NCBI GenBank assembly: GCA_002727195.1
Contig: PBWH01000015.1
Location: forward strand, 49,633 to 90,538
DNA length: 40,906 nt
Origin: Gemmatimonadota bacterium
GTDB taxonomy: Bacteria; Latescibacterota; UBA2968
Reading direction: 5' to 3'
Shown: positions 15,805 to 23,134 of the stretch, piece after piece
Numbering within the stretch: position 1 is the stretch's first letter
Layout: the number at the start of each line of letters is the position of its first letter
Made by a program: the position numbers and the translations under genes
Notes under the pieces: generated by a model
The model's input: only the letters and a program-made list of their open reading frames with translations
Database searches by the model: none
What the model was told of the DNA's origin: nothing

Positions 15805-16080
15805 ATGATCTTCGACTGCCTGCCGCCCGTATTGGGCACGATCGGGCTCGCATATATCATTATTGTGCACATCCGATACCGCGACCTGTACGGGAACTAT
15901 CTGGTTAATATCGGGAGACTCAAACAGCGGGAAGAACAGTGCAAAATTGAGGAACTGGAGCCATCCTTGACGCTCGCTCAGAATCAGCTCGAAGAAATCA
16001 AGGAGCAGACCCGCCAAGCAGAACGGCAGGAGGAAGTTCTGTCGATGGAACTCTACACGGCGTCCAAAGGGAAAGGCTAG
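15805..16080 (+). CDS. Small membrane-anchored coiled-coil protein
   Basis: An ATG at 15805, with AGGA upstream, opens a 91-residue protein. One N-terminal membrane segment (about residues 6-22, LPPVLGTIGLAYIIIVHI) is followed by a long charged heptad-like helix. The helix runs from RLKQREEQCKIEELEPSL through LEEIKEQTRQAERQEEVL, so the protein should sit in the inner membrane with a coiled coil in the cytoplasm. The longer upstream frame (from 15688) has a different composition and is less likely. I do not recognise a family. The stop is directly abutted by the ATG of a second small membrane protein (TAG then ATG), so the two are translated as a pair. Confidence 0.6.
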   Translation: MIFDCLPPVLGTIGLAYIIIVHIRYRDLYGNYLVNIGRLKQREEQCKIEELEPSLTLAQNQLEEIKEQTRQAERQEEVLSMELYTASKGKG

Positions 16081-16188
16081 ATGATCTGGATCATCCTGAC
16101 CGCAAGCGCCCTGATCGCGATCACGGCCTATACCAGAGTCCACCTGCGGCGTGCCCGTCTAAAACTGGCCGAGGCCGAGAACGACTGA
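16081..16188 (+). CDS. 35-residue single-pass membrane peptide
   Basis: This short frame starts at the base after the stop of the preceding coiled-coil membrane protein. It encodes one hydrophobic segment (IWIILTASALIAITAYT) followed by a basic, helical end (RVHLRRARLKLAEAEND). The layout of membrane helix then charged tail mirrors its larger neighbour and suggests a small membrane subunit or partner. No family is recognised, and the assignment rests on spacing and composition. Confidence 0.45.
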   Translation: MIWIILTASALIAITAYTRVHLRRARLKLAEAEND

Positions 16189-16810
16189 ACCCGCGCGGAG
16201 CGTCACCTCGAAGCCATTGTTGAGCAGCGCAAACCGATCGGGGCCCAGATCCGTGAGAAGGGTTGGGTTGGGAGCGCCCGAAGGGTGCGCAGCGCCAATA
16301 ACCCGGGGTGTAGGCGAAGCGTAGCGCCGCCGTAACCACGGGTCCCCTCGACACACCGAGCCAACGCCGCACAAGAGTTACTCCATACGATGTCGTCAGC
16401 TTCGGCGCCTGCTAACCGTTGGCTTGAGGCCTCCGCCTCCCGATCCGATACACACCTGTCCACAACCCACCGCTACGGGGTCGGCGCAAAGGGCTGCCTG
16501 CCGGACCGAAGCCTTGGAGACCTGTCCCGCCGAAGCTTAAGCGAAAGGGGAAGACCAGCCGAAACCGGGGGTGGTGATCTAGCACCAGGACCGAATCCAT
16601 ATCATCGACCAACCGACCACAGCAGCAGTTCTTCAGCCGCGAATCCCTGTTCTGCCACGCCGTTTGGCACAAGTTGCGCATGCGACGCACTTACAGAGCA
16701 CTTTTACAAGACCCGAAAAATGGGCATCTTCAGTTGCTTGAATTCCGGTCGCCACGGCGAACGGATCAATGACTGAACACCATGATTACCAATAACGGAG
16801 ACTAGAAGAC
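16189..16810. other. Gene-free gap with structured repeats and a possible gene remnant
   Basis: These 622 bases contain no convincing intact gene. Visible are an inverted ACCCG/CGGGT pair around a GGCGAAGCGTAGCGCC core (about 16300-16350), a 26-base palindromic repeat at 16528-16553, and a TGGTG-ATCTAG-CACCA hairpin at 16572-16587. The 14-mer CGAAACCGGGGGTG (16560-16573) is also found at 3398-3411 in the FAD-oxidoreductase leader. Between about 16590 and 16770 one frame reads RESLFCHAVWHKLRMRRTY and then LLQDPKNGHLQLLEFRSP, which looks like former coding sequence, but I cannot name it. Confidence 0.45.
16528..16553 (+). repeat. 26-bp nested palindromic repeat, copy 1
   Basis: The sequence matches 33628-33653 at 22 of 26 positions. 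In the second copy CGCC pairs with GGCG and GCT with AGC, giving a nested stem; this copy keeps the inner AGCTT/AAGC part. Both copies sit in gene-free DNA next to decayed material. Confidence 0.5.
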
Positions 16811-18718
16811 TTGAGCGACACACCGAACGGCGTCCCATACACGACACTCGACCGCCTGATCCAGGACTTCGCCAGCCGAGGCCTGGTGTTGCTGTCACCG
16901 GAAAGCCTCGATATCTCGCCGGACGTGCATCAGCGCGTCTACGAGAAGGAACTCGCGGCATACCGCGACAAGAAACCGGTGACCCCCTCCAGCATTCCCG
17001 CGGTTCTGGAAGTCCTGAACGCTCCCGGGCTGGTCGACGCCTGCAACAAGCTTGTCGGGGAAAATTGGGCGATCGTCCCCTTCACGCACAACGCGTCTTT
17101 CACGAGCGGTCCCCGCGACCAACACTGGCACAAAGACGACAACGGACCTTACAACGGCCGCAAACAGAGGCATCATCAGTCCGTTCAGCTGGAGATGCTC
17201 TACTACCCGCAGGACGTGCGTGAAAACATGGGCCCCACGGCCACGATCCCCTATTCACAGTACTGGACCTACAACCACGAAGAGAATCACGACAACTTCG
17301 CCGGCGCCGATCACCTGGACTTCAACTACCAGCTCAGCGGTCTGGAACGACAGCACGTGAGCGGACCGGATTCGGAGTATAGCGTCGAGGACATCGTTAA
17401 CCGCAACACGGCCCACGACGTCCGCATGCGGGATGCCGTCACCGACACTGGCTGGCCGCTCGTGAAACAGTTCGAGGCCGCCCCTCTGCGGGCGGGTAGC
17501 GTGCTGCTCTATTCGCACAACACGTTCCATCGCGGAAACCATCGACGCGACGACTGGCGCACCTGGCCGGACAATCCACGTTTCATGTGGCGATTCTGGA
17601 TCTACCGCACCTCGGACGTCGTCGATGGTATCGCCTTCCCGGTCAGCTGGCCAACAGATGACGAGTTGACCGGGATTGATCTGTCGAACGTATCCGATGA
17701 CGTCACGGAGGTATGGCGTTACAACGATCACTGGATCCGTACGACCGATGCCCCTCCGCCAAGGGATACCGCTGCCAAACTCTCACCAGAAGCCAGACAA
17801 ACAGAAGCTGAGGCGTTGTTCGATCAGCTCCACGCCAAGGGAGACGATGCGGAACCACAACGCGTCGGCGCTGCTTACAAACTGGCGTCGATCGGTGACA
17901 CGGCAGTCAGTACGGAATACCTAGAAAGGGCGCTCTACACGGATCGGGAGAGTGTTCGTCGAGCCGCCACATACGGCCTGATTGCCGTCGGCTCGGATGC
18001 AACGGACGTGTTCCTCGAGGCTACCCGTTCATCGGCCAAGTGGGTCCGGAAGGCCGGAGTCTATGGTTTCGGTGACGCGTCACCCCTGACAGAAGAGGTC
18101 CTTAGCGCGGTTACTGGGCTGCTTTCCAAAGACCAATCGGTCTACGTGCGATCAGTCGCAGCGGGATCCCTCGGTTGCCTCGTTCGCCGGGCAGTCGCGA
18201 CGGGTGAGGGAACCGACCTGATCCCCCGATGCGTCGAAGCACTGATCAAGTCTCTGAAAATCGAAGAAAACAGACCGACCATGGACAGCGCTCAGAATCG
18301 CAGCATCAAGTTCGCGCGTCCCACCGACGACAGTGACGTTTGTGAGGGAGGAAGTGTAACCTTCGGCCAGGATCGCTTCCAGAAGGTGAGATCGGCCGTT
18401 CGAGAGAACGCCCTGTGGTCAGCCGTCATCATCTGTTCTCACGGTGCCAACCTCCTCGGCGACACGCTCGAGCCTTTGATCGGTATCCTGCGCGACATCG
18501 TTAGGACCGACCAAAACGTTATCAGCGTCGGCTTCGCCCTAGACACGCTGACCCGTCTCGCCACCATCAAACAGCCTGAAAATCAGCCTCCCGAGATCGC
18601 AAGCCTGAGCAACAACTTGACAGAAATCCTTGGAGAGTCCCCGGTCAGGGCCTGGGAATCCCTCGTCCGCGCCGGCCTGGATCCGACGGTCCTGACACAG
18701 TTCTCGCCACAAACCTGA
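16811..18718 (+). CDS. Phytanoyl-CoA dioxygenase-like domain fused to HEAT repeats
   Basis: This 635-residue protein has two parts. Residues 1 to about 300 form a PhyH-type 2-oxoglutarate/Fe(II) oxygenase. DQHWHKDD supplies the HxD motif (H107, D109), GSVLLYSHNTFHRGNH the distal His (about H240), and PRFMWRFWIYR an Arg (R257) suited to bind 2-oxoglutarate. The region YPQDVRENMGPTATIPYSQYW is typical of PhyH sheets. Residues about 330-600 are alpha-helical HEAT-like repeats, for example AAYKLASIGD, RRAATYGLIAVGSDA, WVRKAGVYGFGDAS and RSVAAGSLGCLV. HEAT repeats usually bind proteins, so the oxygenase may act on or with a macromolecular partner. No signal peptide is seen. The start is TTG at 16811 with GGAGAC upstream. 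Confidence 0.8.
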   Translation: MSDTPNGVPYTTLDRLIQDFASRGLVLLSPESLDISPDVHQRVYEKELAAYRDKKPVTPSSIPAVLEVLNAPGLVDACNKLVGENWAIVPFTHNASFTSGPRDQHWHKDDNGPYNGRKQRHHQSVQLEMLYYPQDVRENMGPTATIPYSQYWTYNHEENHDNFAGADHLDFNYQLSGLERQHVSGPDSEYSVEDIVNRNTAHDVRMRDAVTDTGWPLVKQFEAAPLRAGSVLLYSHNTFHRGNHRRDDWRTWPDNPRFMWRFWIYRTSDVVDGIAFPVSWPTDDELTGIDLSNVSDDVTEVWRYNDHWIRTTDAPPPRDTAAKLSPEARQTEAEALFDQLHAKGDDAEPQRVGAAYKLASIGDTAVSTEYLERALYTDRESVRRAATYGLIAVGSDATDVFLEATRSSAKWVRKAGVYGFGDASPLTEEVLSAVTGLLSKDQSVYVRSVAAGSLGCLVRRAVATGEGTDLIPRCVEALIKSLKIEENRPTMDSAQNRSIKFARPTDDSDVCEGGSVTFGQDRFQKVRSAVRENALWSAVIICSHGANLLGDTLEPLIGILRDIVRTDQNVISVGFALDTLTRLATIKQPENQPPEIASLSNNLTEILGESPVRAWESLVRAGLDPTVLTQFSPQT

Positions 18719-18806
18719 CGGGAAGGATTACGACCCTACAGACTTGTATCGTCAGCCTCATCGAGATCTGGCGGAGGTTTTTGAACCTGAAACAGGACAG
18801 ATTGGT

Positions 18807-18853
18807 CCGAGCAGAATAGAATCGTATAGTGTCACCCATGACCCTCTCGGACC
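18807..18853 (+). repeat. 47-bp upstream repeat, copy 1
   Basis: This segment matches 19357-19403 at about 39 of 47 positions without gaps. Best kept are CCGAGCAGAA at the left, AATCGTATA in the middle and ACCCTCTCGGACC at the right. It lies 30 bases before the start of the VOC pseudogene; the other copy lies 14 bases before the ASCH-like pseudogene. Confidence 0.65.
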
Positions 18854-18882
18854 CACCACACACTCGCATACGTGACACCCAA

Positions 18883-19236
18883 ATGAAAACCCGCAATCCG
18901 ATCGTAATTCACTACGTTTCTGACATGAATCGCGCCAAATCCCTCTAAACTGGCGCCTTCGACGTCAGACCCATCTTCGAATCCGACGGCTAGACGACCT
19001 TGGACTTCGGCGCAATCGAACTCACCCTGCATTCACTGGGCGACGACGGTGAACAACCTTTGCCGCACGCCGGCCTGAACTTCTACGTCGACAACATCGA
19101 ACAGATCCAGGCTGACATCGAACACCTTGGAGAGCAGCTGATCGAACTTCGCGAACCATCCGGCGGCGTTACTGTGCGAGTCACCACATTCAAGAACTCC
19201 GAAGGCAACGGTTTAGAACTCCGCCAACAGCCGTAG
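18883..19236 (+). pseudogene. VOC/glyoxalase-family protein with two in-frame stops
   Basis: A single frame from ATG 18883 to TAG 19234 encodes a 117-codon vicinal-oxygen-chelate protein interrupted only by TAA at 18946-18948 and TAG at 18991-18993. It reads NPIVIHYVSDMNRAKSL, stop, TGAFDVRPIFESDG, stop, TTLDFGAIELTLHSL, and later HAGLNFYVDNIEQIQAD and a closing NSEGNGLELRQQP. In VOC proteins the first stop sits where Tyr is usual ('a..FY...f') and the second where Trp is usual. Both could be single-base changes from TAC/TAT and TGG. No frameshift is present. VOC proteins include glyoxalases, dioxygenases and fosfomycin-resistance enzymes; the function here is unknown. It shares an upstream 47-bp repeat with the next pseudogene. 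Confidence 0.75.
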
Positions 19237-19356
19237 CCATACGAGACCCCATAGCCGCGTCCCGAGCTTCGCTGAGGGATGATCGCATCGTCAGCCTGGG
19301 GTTAGCCGTGGTGTCTGCGGCCCAACCACGGATTATCACGCAGTCACGAAACCATT

Positions 19357-19403
19357 CCGAGCAGAACACAATCGTATACGTAAACCCATCACCCTCTCGG
19401 ACC
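19357..19403 (+). repeat. 47-bp upstream repeat, copy 2
   Basis: This is the second copy of the segment at 18807-18853. The differences cluster in the middle (after CGTATA). The GTATAC here and GTATAG in copy 1 could be part of promoters, but no good -35 partner is seen. Confidence 0.65.
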
Positions 19404-19416
19404 TCCACACCAACCC

Positions 19417-19977
19417 ATGCTCTTCAAAGGCACCACATTACACGGCATCAAATCCGGCGACATCACCCTGGCCTTCCGCCGATGGAAATGACCGGCCGCC
19501 AAATCCGGCGGCACACAGTAGACCGCCATCGGAGTCGTGAACATTGAAGACGTGACCGAAACATCCCTCTAGAAGATCACGAAAAAACAACGTACCCAGG
19601 CCGGCTACGACACCCACGACGACCTGATCGAAGCCCTCGGTAAAAGCAACGGAACTCTCTACCGCATCAAGTTCAGCTGCGGCGGCACCGATCCCCGCAT
19701 CGACCTGCCCGAGGATGACGCATTGTCAGCCGATGACATCATCGAGCTCCAACGCCGGCTCGAACGATACCACAAGACTTCCTGTTTGGGCCCCTGGACG
19801 CACTCGGTCCTGACCGTCTTCCGTGACCAACCGGGAGAGGCCGCCAGGATGCTCGCTGAGGAAACGGGGTTCGAACGCGACTGGCTGAACCGAACGTTCG
19901 GAAGCTCAAGAACCTCGGTCTCCACCATCAGTCTGAAAACGGGCTACAAGATTTCACCGCGAGGACGGCGCTCATGA
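19417..19977 (+). pseudogene. ASCH-like domain protein with three in-frame stops
   Basis: From ATG 19417 one frame runs 186 codons to TGA 19975 with three internal stops: TGA at 19489, TAG at 19519 and TAG at 19570. The segments read MLFKGTTLHGIKSGDITLAF then RRWK, PAAKSGGTQ, TAIGVVNIEDVTETSL, and KITKKQRTQAGYDTHDDLIE then LYRIKFSCGGTDPRIDL. This resembles small ASCH-domain proteins of the type 'TLAFRRW.RP..K.GG..RT..G......V' followed by '(D/L)YRIRF...G.DPRI.L', which have an extra helical tail. ASCH domains bind RNA or modified nucleosides. Two of the stops fall where Arg is expected. No frameshift is present over the full length. The 85-residue tail from 19723 is open but has no start signal, so the gene is probably dead. 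Confidence 0.65.
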
Positions 19978-19992
19978 AAGCGATAGGTCTCG

Positions 19993-20757
19993 ATGGCTGA
20001 CCGACCTGACATCCTTATCGCCCATCGCGGCGGCGTGGTCGACGAAGAACGGTCGGAGAACAGCTTCAAGGCGCTTGAGGAGGCAATCCGCCGTGGATAT
20101 TCCCACGTCGAAATCGACGCCAGGATTACCGCGGATGGTCACGTTGTCTGCTTCCACAACGATGAGCTTATGGAAGAAGCCGGCATCAACGGCTGCATCT
20201 CTGAGATGACACGGGACGAAGCCAAACGAGTCGTCCTGACCCGCTCGGGTGAACAGATACCATCGTTCGACGCCTACTGTGAACGTTGCGCGGGCCGAAT
20301 CGGTGTGATGATCGACCTTAAAGGTTGTTCCGACCCGTTCATCGACCGCTACACGGCCGAGGTGCAAGCCACCCTCCGCGCGCACGACCTGATGGACGAC
20401 GCCCTGATCCTCATCAACAAGATTCCCAGGGACAATCAAGCTCCGATCGCCGAACGGTTCCGTGGCCTGTCTCGTGTGTCGTGGCGCCGCCCACTTTCCG
20501 AAACGCAGGAGATCGTCGCTCGCGACGATTCGTTCGTCGGCGACCACTACGTCTTCAACCACGGGGAGGACTTCAGTGCCCGTGACGTCGAAGGGTTCCA
20601 CGCCCTCAGCCTTCAGGTGATCCCCGGAATCAACACCTACCATTACCGCGGACAGGATCCGATGGCGATGGGCCGAGAACACATTCGACAGCTCCGCGCC
20701 TGCGGCGTCGATGGCTTCCAGATCGATTCCTGCTACGATCCAGAGCTGATCCCCTGA
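19993..20757 (+). CDS. Glycerophosphodiester phosphodiesterase family protein
   Basis: GDPD enzymes cleave glycerophosphodiesters to glycerol-3-phosphate and an alcohol, recycling phospholipid head groups. The 254-residue protein shows the family order: AHRGG (H11, R12), SENSFKALEEAI (E22, N23), HVEIDARITADGHVVCFHND with E40, D42 and H55, then VMIDLKG as the central strand, and a C-terminal IRQLRACGVDGFQIDSCYDP. The usual catalytic His/Arg/Glu set is present. No signal peptide is seen, so it is cytoplasmic. It is intact although it stands between decayed genes. The ATG lies 15 bases after the previous stop, and a weak AGCGATAGG serves as a possible ribosome-binding site. Confidence 0.9.
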   Translation: MADRPDILIAHRGGVVDEERSENSFKALEEAIRRGYSHVEIDARITADGHVVCFHNDELMEEAGINGCISEMTRDEAKRVVLTRSGEQIPSFDAYCERCAGRIGVMIDLKGCSDPFIDRYTAEVQATLRAHDLMDDALILINKIPRDNQAPIAERFRGLSRVSWRRPLSETQEIVARDDSFVGDHYVFNHGEDFSARDVEGFHALSLQVIPGINTYHYRGQDPMAMGREHIRQLRACGVDGFQIDSCYDPELIP

Positions 20758-20764
20758 CGCCGAT

Positions 20765-20902
20765 CTATCGAATTCCAGTGTTGGGACGGGAACCGCTGGC
20801 CGCCTCGACCCGAACGAGACAATCTCTGGGTCCCAACTGGGGATCGTCGATTTCCGTGACCTCGTGGCCGGGTCCCGATGTGATCTTCCTGAGTGCCTTC
20901 AC
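20765..20902 (-). pseudogene. Stub of a zinc alcohol/threonine dehydrogenase (N-terminus only)
   Basis: On the minus strand, from a GTG at 20902, the frame reads VKALRKITSGPGHEVTEIDD then PQLGPRDCLVRVEAAS. This is the N-terminal strand pattern of L-threonine 3-dehydrogenase and related zinc-dependent medium-chain dehydrogenases. After nine further residues it stops at 20765, where homologues would continue to the catalytic Cys and about 300 more residues. The rest of the gene is missing and the intact GDPD gene begins on the other strand, so this is a deletion remnant. Confidence 0.65.
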
Positions 20903-20929
20903 GTTATGTCGCTCCGATTGGTATCCTGA

Positions 20930-20958
20930 TTGACCTTCTTGAGTCAAGTATACAGAAT
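20930..20958 (+). promoter_or_regulatory. Possible sigma-70-type promoter for the PorV-like gene
   Basis: TTGACC (20930-20935) is separated by 17 bases from CAGAAT (20953-20958). The surrounding 20940-21070 is distinctly AT-rich for this window. A second AT-rich site, TTATAA, lies at 20966-20971. The match to consensus is only moderate. Confidence 0.3.
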
Positions 20959-21080
20959 GTATTTGTTATAACGAACCGTTCTTCCATGTTGGGTGGCCCG
21001 GGTCTGTTGACTCGGCAATGCCCGTTGGTTACAGTTGTTGAGATTTCTTGTTGGTTTTATTGAGATTAGGAATCCTGTTC

Positions 21081-21968
21081 GTGCGAAACCTATCCCAGAA
21101 TATGATGGCCATTCTGCTAATAGGCTCGGCCTGCGTGGTCGCGGAAACCACGCCCAGATCGAGTCTGCAGCTCCTCTCCGAGCCTATAGGGGGGCGCGGA
21201 GCGGCCCTTTCCGGAGCCCTTTCAGCCGTCACCGATGATCAGTCGGCCATCCACGCCAACCCGGCGCTCGTCTCATTACTTGCGAGCAAGGATTTCGTTT
21301 TGGCCCACCACTCCACCATCGCCGAAATCCGCCAGCTACAATCGGGCTGGGCATACGGGACTGGGCGGGTGGGCATCGGCCTGAGCCTTGGCCTCAACAC
21401 AGCAGGCGGATTCGAAACGCGAACCGGACCGACCTCCAGTCCCATAGGTACCTTCAACCTCTTCGAACTCAACGCGGCGATGACCTACGGGCAGCGGATC
21501 ACCCCAAGCCTCTCCGGAGGCCTCACCGCCCGATTTCTGCACGAGGATCTAGAAGCCGACCGCGCTTCGGGATTCGGCCTCGACGCCGGACTGGCCTATA
21601 CACCAACCAACAGCCAGGTCACCTTTGGAGGCTCGATCCTGAACCTAGGTAAGATGGAAGCACTCGATCAGGTCGCCTCACCCCTGCCCAGAGAAATCCG
21701 GATTGGCGCCGCACTCAACCACGACCGTTTCCTCCTGTCGTCTGACGTGCGGTTCCCCCGCTTCGGTTCAACCGGTGTTCTGGTCGGTGGAGAGTTCACG
21801 CCCTTCCCCGTTCTGACCGTCCGGGCGGGATACCAGACCGGACACGACACCAGGTCCGTGTCCTTTGGCGTCGGTCTCAAGCGCAAGAACTGGCGGATCG
21901 ACTACGCGTTCGTTCCTTCCGACCTCGGTCTCGAGGACTCACACCGGGTCTCGATCGGAATCCGATAA
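21081..21968 (+). CDS. PorV/PorQ-family outer-membrane beta-barrel protein
   Basis: A signal peptide (MAILLIGSACVVAE, after a basic start) is followed by LQLLSEPIGGRGAALSGALS and SAIHANPALVSLL. That is the N-terminal motif of PorV/PorQ (UPF0164) proteins, of the type 'f..i..g.Ra.gmg.a..a..dd..a...NPA.l'. Alternating beta-strands continue to the C-terminus, which ends in SVSFGVGLKRKNWRIDYAFV and a final strand with an Arg end. PorV is an outer-membrane shuttle protein of type IX secretion, but many relatives exist outside Bacteroidota without that system, and no other Por gene is here. I choose GTG 21081 for its AGGA nine bases upstream; ATG 21102 and TTG 21048 are alternatives. The next gene starts six bases after the stop. 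Confidence 0.8.
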   Translation: MRNLSQNMMAILLIGSACVVAETTPRSSLQLLSEPIGGRGAALSGALSAVTDDQSAIHANPALVSLLASKDFVLAHHSTIAEIRQLQSGWAYGTGRVGIGLSLGLNTAGGFETRTGPTSSPIGTFNLFELNAAMTYGQRITPSLSGGLTARFLHEDLEADRASGFGLDAGLAYTPTNSQVTFGGSILNLGKMEALDQVASPLPREIRIGAALNHDRFLLSSDVRFPRFGSTGVLVGGEFTPFPVLTVRAGYQTGHDTRSVSFGVGLKRKNWRIDYAFVPSDLGLEDSHRVSIGIR

Positions 21969-21974
21969 TCCTTC

Positions 21975-23015
21975 GTGGCAAGCGGCCCCCCCCTCGACAA
22001 CGGGACGTCCTCGAACCCCGAGAGCCACCCGGCAGTGACCTACGAACCCGGCTGGCAGGTTGGTGAACAACAGCCCCCGGTCCGCCCGGAGTGGGTTCAG
22101 GTCGTTCTCTTCCTCGCAACCTGCCTGACCACCACGCTCGCCGGGGTCCAGGCCTCTCCCGTCTTCAGCCGACGCTACGCCGACCGCGATCTCGAGTTGC
22201 TGGACCTGTTCCTGCCCGAGAACCTGATCCTAGGCGTCCCCTTTTCCGCCTCCCTCCTCCTGATCCTCGGTATCCACGAGATGGGGCACTTCATCGCCGC
22301 CCGTCGGTGGCACGTACGTGCGACCCTTCCCTACTTCATCCCGATCCCGACCATCATCGGAACCATGGGTGCGGTGATACGGATCAGGTCACGGATACCG
22401 AACCGTCGAGCCCTGTTCGACATCGGGGTCTCGGGACCGCTTGCCGGCTTCATCCTCTCCGTTGCCGCCCTCTGCTGCGGGTTCTCCACCGCGGAGGTTG
22501 TGTCGATGCATGAGTTCGAAGGCAAAGGCGCCCTCGTCTTCGGTGATTCACTGCTGACCTCAACACTCCAATATCTTATTGTTGGTGAGATACCCCCGGG
22601 ACACGACCTGCTGCTGGAACCGATCGGTTTCGCAGGATGGCTGGGGTTGTTCGTCACCGTGCTGAACCTGCTCCCTATCGGGCAGTTCGACGGCGGACAC
22701 CTCGTATACGCGATGTTCGGAAAGCGACACGAGATGGTCGCAAAGGCGACGATCGTCGGCCTCTTCGGAATGTGGATGTTCGGACCCGAGTATGGTTGGC
22801 TGACTGCCGCAGATCCGATGTCGACCTGGCTGGAAAGCAGATGGCCCGGTTGGATCATCTGGGGAATCATCTCGATCGTAATGGGAAGACGTCATCCCCC
22901 CACGTTGGACCCATACACAGGGTTGGACGACCGGCGCCGCTGGATCGGCTACGGGACCACAGTCATCTTCGTGCTCTGCTTCATCCCTAACCCTATTCGA
23001 TGGATGTCACCCTAA
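21975..23015 (+). CDS. Site-2-protease-like membrane metalloprotease (M50)
   Basis: This 346-residue polytopic membrane protein carries HEMGH at 101-105 (zinc ligands H101 and H105, catalytic E102) inside a hydrophobic helix. The partner motif NLLPIGQFDGGH has D239 as third ligand. About seven membrane segments are seen. IPTIIGTMGAVIRIRSRIPN and FDIGVSGPLAGFI are typical of the bacterial M50 group related to plant EGY proteases. Such proteases cut membrane-embedded substrates, often to release regulators, but the substrate is unknown. A soluble Pro-rich N-terminal tail of about 40 residues precedes the first helix. The GTG start is six bases after the PorV-like stop, so the two are probably co-transcribed. 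Confidence 0.88.
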   Translation: MASGPPLDNGTSSNPESHPAVTYEPGWQVGEQQPPVRPEWVQVVLFLATCLTTTLAGVQASPVFSRRYADRDLELLDLFLPENLILGVPFSASLLLILGIHEMGHFIAARRWHVRATLPYFIPIPTIIGTMGAVIRIRSRIPNRRALFDIGVSGPLAGFILSVAALCCGFSTAEVVSMHEFEGKGALVFGDSLLTSTLQYLIVGEIPPGHDLLLEPIGFAGWLGLFVTVLNLLPIGQFDGGHLVYAMFGKRHEMVAKATIVGLFGMWMFGPEYGWLTAADPMSTWLESRWPGWIIWGIISIVMGRRHPPTLDPYTGLDDRRRWIGYGTTVIFVLCFIPNPIRWMSP

Positions 23016-23134
23016 GACATCATCCAATTCGTTAGGTCCTGCGCGAACACTGGTGGCTACCAATACACGGCGCTACCGAACTCCGAGCAGCACCACCTTG
23101 AAACCTGAAGCCTGGAACCTGATTCCGTCCATCC

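Noticed and set aside
16390..16776. 128-codon frame before the PhyH-HEAT gene
   Set aside because: It crosses several palindromes, is rich in S/R/P and lacks a recognisable domain. A different frame in the same place looks more like old coding sequence.
18883..19977. Alternative genetic code explaining the in-frame stops
   Set aside because: All three stop codons also end intact genes in this window (recJ TAG, pdxA TAA, GDPD TGA), and all three types occur internally, which no single reassignment explains.
21048..21080. TTG at 21048 as the PorV-like start
   Set aside because: The GTG at 21081 has a better-placed AGGA and leads directly into a normal signal peptide.
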